Positions 55,201 through 64,000 of a stretch of 64,000 nt of DNA are shown here, one piece after another (position 1 is the stretch's first letter; each line of letters starts with the position of its first letter). The stretch covers positions 63,300,547-63,364,546 of the forward strand of contig CM040741.1 of assembly GCA_022829145.1 (NCBI GenBank), given 5' to 3'. The DNA is from Albula goreensis. Its lineage: Eukaryota; Chordata; Actinopteri; Albuliformes; Albulidae. The notes beneath the pieces were generated by a model. That model was not told where the DNA came from, did no database searches, and saw only the letters and a list, made by a program, of their open reading frames with translations. Made by a program: the position numbers and the translations under genes.

Positions 55201-57361
55201 CATGTTATGACAATACAGTAATTTGTGTAGAATCTTCTGGAAAAAGATAGCTTAACGGGTTCCAAAAAACATGCGCCTGTTCTGTAGGAGGAGACAGCAC
55301 CGGCTGTTAAGGTAAGATGAAAAGCACTACAGTCTTCAACATCTGCTGCAAGGACAATTTGGGTGCTCCCAGGAATTGCTCTAGGTACTCAAACTCAAGC
55401 TAAGCAGGCACACAAACTCAGAAGCTGTGCACATCACAGAGTTTCAAGTTAAAATGAAAGGTCATGTGCAGCATATCTTCACAGGCACACAATTTAAAAT
55501 TCAGGACATACCCTGAAGATCATAAAAACATAAACTGATTCTCAAGCAGGCGCATACTAATACTGCCTGTCAGAAAACTGGAAGTTTAACCTTCTGCTCA
55601 CTTTCACCTGCCCTAAGGAATGTAGCTGCTTGCAACAGACATAAGAGGATATTAAATTAAAACATAACTGATTAACAATAAGATACCATATCCCATTGAG
55701 ACTTAAAAAAAAAGTGTTTGCATGTTGACATTTTGAGTTCACTTAATCTTTTTTTTTTTTTTTTTTTTTTACAAATACAAAGTTTTACAAATATCTGTTT
55801 AAAAAAGCTGGAGACTTCATTCACTACACGTCAGTAGAACAAGAGGAGATTTTTACGTGTTGGCAGTTAGGGATTTACTTTCCGGTTCCCATTCAAACTG
55901 ACAGCGGAATCTAGGGCTAATTAACAGATATCAAAATTATGAGGACGAAAACCGGTTCATAAGGAGAAGAGACTCGATTTTGTTTAAGTTATTGTTCGAG
56001 CTCTGCAGCCATGATAAATGTAGACAGCTGGTTACGCATCACGTGCTTTCATAACTGATTCGTTTTCTGAACCCAGACCATTACGACTCAGAGAGGGCTG
56101 AAGAAAACGTTCCCGTTCTGCCAAACTACATACTTTATAGTGAATGACACTTAACACCGTGACGGCGTTTACTAGAAGTGACCGGTTGATAAACACCATT
56201 GTAAATATTAAGTATTGCTGCCATTTTCACACAAGAGGTAGAAAACGGACGTACACTACAAACAGCGAACTTGCTACTACCCAGTTATTGCATTGTTGTA
56301 CTTCTTCAGTTTCGTGACATTGTTACATACACGCCAAAACTTTATGTTAAAATATACATAAAGCGACACCTCTGGAACATGTAACGGGACAGACGCCCCG
56401 CCCTCTAAAAGAGAATAACGCGCCAGTTAGTCTGAGAAATATTTAAATGCAAGTATTTAAATCTTATTCAAAGAGCAAACCAATCCCGCAAGAAGCTCAA
56501 TTTTCCTAAATCCACTACACTTGTCCACTCAAAAGTTGCTTTCTTAAAATGTAACAACAATATGCTTTCATCAAAAATAATTACCTGTACTCGTTTCACT
56601 GAAAATCCACGAAAAGCACACAAAAGCGCATCACTGCAGTTGAGGTTTTTTGTATTATTCCAACAGTCCCAAAAAAGTATCCATGAATGCAATCCAATAA
56701 CATTTTAAGTGCAATGCGCACTAATGAAACACGACCGAAGAAACGCCAATCCACAACATTCCGCTAAATGAAAGGCAAAAAAAACTATGAAGAAAAGTTT
56801 TGCCTGAGTGAATCCCAGCTCATCTCTCATGCTAAAGTGTGCAGACATTTCCCACAAACCATTGCATCCTAGCACAGAAGTACCCGAGGAAGAGAGCTCC
56901 CTGCCTCGAAACATCAAAGGGAGAAACTTTTCACATCCTGCCTCCCACCCGTACCTCTCCACATAACTTCCCTTTTCGTGCAGCACGCAGAAATAGGACC
57001 TTGCCGTTTTACCAACAGTCTAAAACTACCGAAACTAACAGTAGTAATACTGCACCTCTAAAGTGAAGGCTGACAATAACTAAATTCTGAATAATTCAGC
57101 AGGAGACACACGGTCAGTTTCTTTCAAACTATTGAGAGTTACACCAACTTTGTGTTGACGTACTCCACACTGTGTTGTGCTCCACTTCACTCGATGTGTT
57201 AAACTCACCGTTATGGCTTTCATACTTAGCTCTTACAAATCTCAGAAGAATGCTCGTAACTTTCAATATTGGGATAGTCTTACAGTTGAGCCGCGTCAGA
57301 GATCCTGTCTCTCAATGTACAGAAAACAAAATAGCAAAAATAAAAATGGGGGGGAAAATAC

Positions 57362-57393
57362 CTGATGATTGCAGGAACCGAAGGAACATCCAT
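57362..57393 (-). CDS. possible alternative first coding exon of psd3 (weak)
   Basis: An ATG at 57393-57391 opens a short frame reading MDVPSVPAII plus AG, ending at a donor CATCAG|GTATTT. The two left-over bases are what the 46255 exon needs (AG + T gives Ser). The joint would read [19 protein letters not shown]. Mammalian PSD3 makes short isoforms that begin near Sec7, so such an exon is expected somewhere, but the sequence itself matches nothing I recognise. The ATG context is only fair (C at -3, G at +4). A second ATG at 57511-57509 has an excellent context (CACCATGG) in another frame and reads 50 codons to the same donor, but in phase 0, which does not fit the 46255 exon. A palindromic TTTATAAA lies at about 57426-57433. 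Treat as a hypothesis. Confidence 0.18.
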
Positions 57394-58289
57394 AAGTTTT
57401 CCCACTTTGATGGTAATCCCCCGGTCGTTTATAAAACGTTATGAACAATAAACGGACTACTTTCCTGCCTCCAGATTCAGTTAACCCATAGCTGGAGCTA
57501 ATAAGCGCCATGGTGTGTGCACGTGAGTATCAGGATGCGAGGATGACGATCTATGATACCACATTTCAAAGACCGGGATGAGTGTCTTTAAATCTCAGAT
57601 GTAGCTACAAGTATTACTGCTGGTATGTGTTTATATAATTTAAACATTTGTTAAAGGCGTATTACATTTAATCTATAATATAGCTGGGCTACATAAGACA
57701 CATACTTAAGAAATACATCGAGATAACACGGCTTCGAAGTGACATGTTGTATAGACACTTTGTTTTGTGCACTTTTTGGTGAGTTTTGACAAAATGGTAA
57801 ACTAAAATCATAACGAGTTACACAAAGTTCAACTTTCTACACGGCATTTATTTTGTCCACCGGCAGCGAGAACGCATCTCCAAATTGTGAAATGTGAGAA
57901 AAAGAGTTTTTCATATCTTTAACAGAAATCTCAGTTTGAACCGTCATCTAGCACCCAACGCCAAACTTTGTAGGCTATTGGGAAATCTTTTATTTGGAAA
58001 GAGTGGATAGACGAAGGTGTTCTGACAAATTTGGCCAGTGCATACCATAATTCTGCCGATACTTCCAACTGAGAAATTTTTTTTACTTAACCACAAAATG
58101 GTCATACATCAAACTGGTAACAAGGCCACGAGTACACTTAGGGTAGTGTGAAGAAAAAGATCTGTACACCTCTCTTAGTGATGCATACTGAGAAAATATT
58201 TGAAATAAATATCAAAAATGTGTCCATGGAATTTCAAATAAGACCGACATTGTTTTAAAATAAAAAATCCGATTTTATTGGACACCCAG

Positions 58290-58757
58290 TAGGCCTTTTA
58301 GACTGGGACTGAGAGAAACTGTGGATGGCAGTTTAGGGAAGGCAACTTCATTCACACATTATGGTCCTGCTCAAAGGACCAAAATTTTGGTCTAGGGTAC
58401 ACAGTTATATTGAAATATGGGGGTTCAATTCTCTTCCTCTCCCAGAATATATATTCTGGAGGGTTGTTAGCCATTCACTGGGTGCACTATTTCTGAGGCA
58501 AATTAGATTGAGACGAGTATAATGATAGGAAGACAAATTTTGCACAAGGGATGGAAAGAATTAGGGTGCTCCACCACACTGGAAGGGTACATGAAGCTTG
58601 GTATGGTTGTGGCATATGGACCGTTAGAAATAGCAGGGAGATGTCACTTAAAAACTGGGGAAATACTTGGAAGTTATCAGTGTATCATAGTGATTTGTTG
58701 GTGATAACTATATTTTTTAATTTATGTGCATTATTCCATGTGTGTGTAATATTTTGA
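58290..58757 (+). mobile_element. decayed L1-like LINE, 3' end of ORF2
   Basis: In the plus frame from 58315 the reading runs RNCGWQFREGN then FIHTLWSCSKDQ. This is the C-x-x-x...H-x-x-W-x-C pattern found near the C terminus of L1 ORF2 proteins, a degenerate zinc-knuckle region. Downstream, after stops and shifts, a frame from 58522 reads GRQILHKGWKELG and a further frame WGNTWKLSVYHSDLL, both of which resemble the end of fish L1 ORF2 proteins. It is a 5'-truncated, inactivated fragment. Confidence 0.55.
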
Positions 58758-58994
58758 GATGTGTGTGACTGTACAGGGGGTAACTATTATTACCCTCATT
58801 ACTACTGGAGATCAGACCTAATTCTTGAAAAGTTGATATGTGCATACATGTGACTAAATCAATGCATTTTGTTATTTATTTAGTTAGTAGTTCTTGAATT
58901 GTTTTACCGATGTACACTTATTGTGTAAGGTGTTTTTACACTCAACAAATAATGAAAATTCTTGTTACAAAATTAAACAAATCCAGAATGTACT

Positions 58995-59025
58995 TTGACA
59001 TATGTGTCAAAAATACATATGTCAA
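58995..59025. repeat. perfect 11-bp inverted repeat, 9-nt loop
   Basis: TTGACATATGT-GTCAAAAAT-ACATATGTCAA. It lies 240 bp past the L1-like fragment. Confidence 0.8.
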
Positions 59026-61448
59026 GATGTATGCATTTGTGAATAAAACTTTTTAATGTAAATAAACAGTTAACACTGTAAAATGGGTTGTCATGTTATT
59101 TTACCTTATGCACTGCTAATGAAAAGTTGGGGGCATAATCTGACCTTTTAGACGGTACAGTGTCTTCAGCAGCTGTAGTATGACACGGCTCCAAATAAAA
59201 TGGGAGTTCCATTCATTTGGCAGTACCAAAAACAAAATAAAATCCATTGACCAAAAGTATAAAGTCAAGAAACTGGGTTTCCAAAAGTAACCCAAAACGC
59301 TTTGAACGCACCCAACAGGGAGTCAGATTTCATACGCTCTTCACAATGCAAGGCCACTGAAATTATAACCTTTAAGAAAAGAGGGCAGAGACAGTTGTTC
59401 GGTTGTCACAAACAGTGGTTTCCATGACGTTTAGCTATTCTAGCAGCTGCATTGAAGAACTGGTGTTCTATTTTAGAATCTGCTTCAGCATTTTGTTTTA
59501 AGAGTCAGTGTGTGAAAAGCATCACTTTCATCTTGACCCTCTCTGACCATACGGTTTGATTATGTGCGATTCCATAGATAGTGTGTAAATCACATGATTA
59601 CGAGGGCGTCCCAGCGTTTGGTATACCAGGAGGACTGGCGACAGGCACACAACCTCAGACGTTATTCAAGATAACTTTTCTGTCTATTTGGCTGGCTACA
59701 GCCATGATCTTTGCAGGAGAACACATGAGGCTTTCAGATGACTCGGGGGAGTCTCTAAAGGCGTCTACTCAAGTCTCTACTCAAGCACAACCCAAACATG
59801 TAAGTGATAAAAAATATGTATGAGGGAGGGGTGACAGACTCCTGGGGGGCCATAGTGTCTGCTGTTTTTTTTTTTTTTTGCATGTCTCAGCACTTACGTA
59901 ATTAATTAAAGTCATTCACTGGCGGAAGTCCACAGTCCACACACCTTATTTCCAAGGTCTAAATTTGCAGCTTGTTGAGAAGAGACCACAGGCACCTGCA
60001 AAACATTGCAATCCCTAGGGTGTTTGACTCAGTTGGTTGAAAGCAACAGCGCAAATGCCCACAGATTGCATATGCCTGCAAAACCTGATGAATCCCCAAG
60101 CCTGTGGAGAAATGGGGAACACACACCTCCGGCAGGGGCTTCAATGCGCAGGGGCTTTGAAACCCCTTGGGTTAGCGGTGAGCAGACGTGAACAATCCCA
60201 GTCTCTCTTCCCCTCCCGTCACATGGTACCACAGACAGACCACATCTGCAGCGATCTGCGCTCCTCCAGACCAGGAGGGCGTGTCCAAACAGCTGCGCAA
60301 ACACTTCCCAGCAGTGACTCACCACAGTGCCCTGACCATAGTATCAGGACTTGACTAACGGGCCTCATCCAGGAAAGACTCAGAGGGAAGACTGCCTGGA
60401 GGCTCAGGGAGCTTGGGTTTTGTAGAGCAAAGGCCAACAGAGAATTCTGGTGTCTGACTGTTCTGCTGCAGAACTAATGCTCCTCTGATATTTTTCCAGG
60501 CTTTGCCAGTTGTGTCGAACCAGTGTGCGTTTCGCAGCGGTTCAGGGTTTCAAATAAAATTAGAAAATTCTCTCACAGAAAAAATAAATAAATCTTTGAT
60601 AATGAACACTTCAAAAGTATTTAGGTTTTAAACGGTTCACGGAAAGAGGAATCGTCTCCAACTGCGTCTCTCAACCTCACTGTCGCACATTTTGTACAGA
60701 GCTACAGTGAAGATCTGTCTCTTTGAAAAACGAACCCTTGTTAATATTGCATTTGAATGAACTCATGGGGCGAAATGATTTTTTTTTTTCCTTCACAGAG
60801 TTCCAGCAGTGAAGACTGTTCAATCAAATCAATCAGAATTCTGGAAATTAAATAATCTTTAATCATGCCATTTTAAGAGTATGACTTACGGAGATCACAG
60901 CAGTGTTTCTCAGTTACCTGCAGGGTTTCATAGAGCCATCACTCCAAATAAAATCAGTGACCAAAACTGCTCACTGAACAATTCACACTTCTAACTGGAG
61001 TTTCATTGACACACAAACTCATTTTGTTATTAAGCAGTCAGAAGTTCTACTGATAATGAAAGTACTCCAGAAGCTCTTGAGAAGTTGGCATCTTGTCTGT
61101 CTGGCAGTTTCATGACAATCAGGAAATGGGACAAGTGTAGAGACACCCAGTGAAAAATTATGTATAATACAGGTTGATCCAAAACTCCAGTCTTGTGAGA
61201 AAACATATTTGTATAACATGCAATTTCTGACATAGAAATGTTTACCTCTTTTTAAAAAAAAAACAAGCACAAATTGGTCTAAAATGGGCTTTTAATGGAT
61301 CCCGCTTTAAGACTGCATGTATTACATGTATTTGAAATTTGTCTCATGCCTTCATTTTTTGAGGAAAACGTTTTCTGGTCATGTTGAAAAGCTTCATGTG
61401 AATTAAAATTACCATGTTAAAATAATATTTGGAGTGCCTTAATTTTGG

Positions 61449-61589
61449 GCCTCCAGGTGGCTGACGCAGTATACATTCATTTAGGAATCAGATATGCACC
61501 CTGTGACTGGGAGTTCAAGCCCACTTCGCACCATTACCGGCTATGGCCTGAGGTTCACATTGGTGAGACAACCAGCCCAGCCCCACCAG
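61449..61589 (+). mobile_element. tRNA-derived SINE head (CCTCCAGGTGGCTGACGCAG)
   Basis: An A-box-like TGGCTGACGCAG near the start and a B-box-like GGGAGTTCAAGCCC (61509-61522) sit at roughly tRNA spacing, so this is the 5' half of a tRNA-derived SINE. It runs directly into the 52-bp minisatellite. Confidence 0.5.
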
Positions 61590-62071
61590 GGAATGATGGA
61601 GGTTAAGGCTGGGGCTGAAAGACGTGAGGGCATTTTGTTAGGGAATGATGGAGGTTAAGGCTGGGGCTGAAAGACGTGAGGGCATTTTGTTAGGGAATGA
61701 TGGGGGTTAAGGCTGGGGCTGGGGACTGTTAGGGAATGATGAAGGCTGGGGCTGAAAGACGTGAGGGCATTTTGTTAGGGAATGATGGGGGTTAAGGCTG
61801 GGGCTGAAAGAAGTGAGGGCATTTTGTTAGGGAATGATGGGGGTTAAGGCTGGGGCTGAAAGACGTGAGGGCATTTTGTTAGGGAATGATGGGGGTTAAG
61901 GCTGGGGCTGAAAGACGTGAGGGCATTTTGTTAGGGAATGATGGGGGGCTGGGGCTAAAGGCATTTTGTTAGGGAATGATGGGGGTTAAGGCTGGGGCTG
62001 AAAGAAGTGAGGGCATTTTGTTAGGGAATGATGGGGTTTAAGGCTGGGGCTGAAAGAAGTGAGGGCATTTT
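61590..62071 (+). repeat. 52-bp minisatellite, about ten copies
   Basis: The unit contains GGGAATGATGGGGGTTAAGG, CTGGGGCTGAAAGACGTGAG and GGCATTTTGTTA. AATGATG occurs ten times. Three units are shortened (beginning near 61693, 61734 and 61935), and the rest differ mainly at GACGTGAG/GAAGTGAG and the G-run. The last unit breaks into unique sequence at GTCATGTGAATC. Confidence 0.95.
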
Positions 62072-64000
62072 GTCATGTGAATCAGATGGGCCACATGATC
62101 ATGGCTAGCTCCACCCAGGTAGGCAGAAGAGGGTTAGGCTAAATATTTCATTTGAGATAAAGAGGAACATACCAAAAAAAGGAGTGCATTGGATTTCCCA
62201 TGTTTGCAATTCCCTACACTTTCTACAGCAAAAATTTACATTTCCTGGTCTTTTCAGAGACCATATTTTTGTCTACCCCCCCAGTGATGCAGAGTTCTTC
62301 ACATAAACTCCAAACTTGTTCATTAATAGCTTGTTTTAATTCTGAAACAATGTGCCACCATCTCCCGACAATGACATGAATTAAGCATTAGACTAATACT
62401 AAGAATATGAACACAATACCATGGTCTGCATTTACACCATTTCCTCTGAGATGTCAGATAGGAACCCAGAGAGGAACTGATAAAAATCAGGAAGTAATTC
62501 TCTCACTGTGACTCACAATGAAAAAAAAAAAAAAAATTCACCAAGCCCTCCTACACCCTTTCACTTCTATTTAAAAAAAGTGCAAATTGTGGCTTACTGT
62601 GCAGTCCCATTGCAACCAAAACCAACAAAATTCAACTACGAGGGTCAAGAAGCTGACCCAGGAACCAACATGAAGTTTCAAATCAACTATACAAGAAAGC
62701 ACGAAACTGCGCTTTATGGGAAAAAGCTCCTTGCAACTCACAGCCAGAGTATTTTCTTAATTGGAGATGCAGACATGTTTATCCGAAAACTGCACTTGTG
62801 AAGTTGGATTCATTCACTGAAGAGCATAATGTGGCACTGTTGGTTTGGACCACATAATAACAAGTAGAGCCCCCCTTTCCAACCATGCAAGCCCAATAAT
62901 GTCAAAGCAAATATGAAGTAAACACATACAGGCATGCAGTCCTTGATTGACTCGGAGTTTATGGGGGGAAATAGTGGGAGAGGCAGCTATAAACAAACAA
63001 CTCTCAATTTTTTTTTTTCCATTTCAGAAAAATTAACGCTTCCATTTCCATGCAAGTCAAAGTTAAGGAGAATCTCGTTGTTAAATCAGGGCTAAAGTAT
63101 GCCTAAAAAGTAGCACCGATTTTGAAATAGGGTGTGAACCATGACAGAGATGTAGCCTGAGGGTAGAGGAAGTGAGAAGGAAGTTCTACCTCAGAACTAG
63201 AATTCTTTTCTATGTGGACACGCCCACATGTTGATTCTGTTTCTATAGCTACATTCAGCAGCACACCGTATTCTCGGAAAAAGGTCACTATTCTGTTTTA
63301 GGCAGTATTCAGAATAAGTTGTTTGCACGCATGTGTGCATGGTAATTAGAGAGTCCTAAAAAGACCTTTTTTCTTATTTCCGTATAATTTAAGAAATATG
63401 TCTGATATTGTTCTACCTTGCGTTTATATTTTTGCTCTTTTGTACCACAGCAACGAGGACATCACTGGATAATTGTAATGCATTCATGATTTTCATGACT
63501 GTCTCTTACAGAGTTGCTCCAAAAATGCAATTCAGCAAGCAAAGCATGACCCAGGAATCCTTGCAAAATAAAAGGGCCAGGTGCACTTACGAGTGGGAGG
63601 TGCATTCTTAATGAGGTGACTCATTAATATTCTGTTTAACAGAGAAATATCAATGTCATACCCATTAATCATAACAATGATACTGGTTTCCTCAGATTAT
63701 GCTTTTTTGAAAACAGTGTATACACATCTTAAGTCTTAGCCAGAACACTTGAATATTTCAATTATTGTCAGTATATTTGTATGCTGTAAGCATATTTAAC
63801 CATAGTCTATGTGGACATACTCTTATGACAAATAGCTTTTTTGTGTTATCATCAGTTATCTGTGGTTTGTAGATCATCTTGTTTGGGCTCCTTATTCTAG
63901 TGTTTGATAAAGAACAGGGCCGCTAGATGATTCATCCTTTTAAACTCCAGTGTGTGGATGGGTCCCATGGTCTGGTACAGATTATGTACTGTGCTGCTGC

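Noticed and set aside
62508-62801. Plus-strand 97-codon frame starting in an A run
   Set aside because: It begins in a homopolymer, shows no family motif and lacks splice context. Probably chance.

Overview
This is non-coding-dominated vertebrate nuclear DNA, most likely from a teleost fish. The evidence is very long introns with canonical GT/AG splice sites, abundant microsatellites and A/T homopolymers, and dispersed repeats of fish type: tRNA-derived SINEs with a TGTAA-type tail, a hAT-like MITE family built on TCGATTAAT-like inverted ends, and decayed LINEs. The SINE tails resemble those I associate with eel-type (elopomorph) and other early-branching teleosts, but that placement is only a guess.

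The one protein-coding gene I can prove lies on the minus strand. Five short exons (46255-46064, 38568-38488, 36433-36321, 34471-34413, 28503-28414) join in perfect splice phase into about 178 codons. These encode the acidic WDSDM lead-in and almost the whole Sec7 (ARF6 guanine-nucleotide exchange) domain of an EFA6/PSD-family protein, closest to PSD3 (EFA6D). The glutamic-finger exon (GETQERERV) and the NTDLHG exon are both intact. The N-terminal exons (above 46.3 kb), the rest of the Sec7 helices, the PH domain and the coiled coil (below 28.4 kb) were not found and probably lie outside the window. A weak candidate for an alternative first exon in the right splice phase sits at 57393-57362.

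Layout from high to low coordinate, which is the direction of transcription: 64.0-46.3 kb is upstream intron or 5' region, with a 52-bp minisatellite grown out of a SINE, an L1-like LINE tail, the possible alternative promoter, a CpG-rich 43-bp minisatellite and SINEs. 46.3-28.4 kb holds the five exons and four introns. 28.4-0 kb is at least 28 kb of downstream intron, with mixed-composition blocks that look like conserved regulatory DNA, minisatellites, MITEs, LINE fragments and simple repeats.

No rRNA, genuine tRNA gene, CRISPR or prokaryotic feature was seen. The less expected structures are: an 11-bp helical-period array with an invariant ATGC core (10128-10193); two degenerate copies of the exon/donor boundary in the intron next to the 46-kb exon; an 80/40/20-bp hierarchical minisatellite (26.3-26.8 kb); and a long inverted repeat with RFX-like half-sites (34826-34922).
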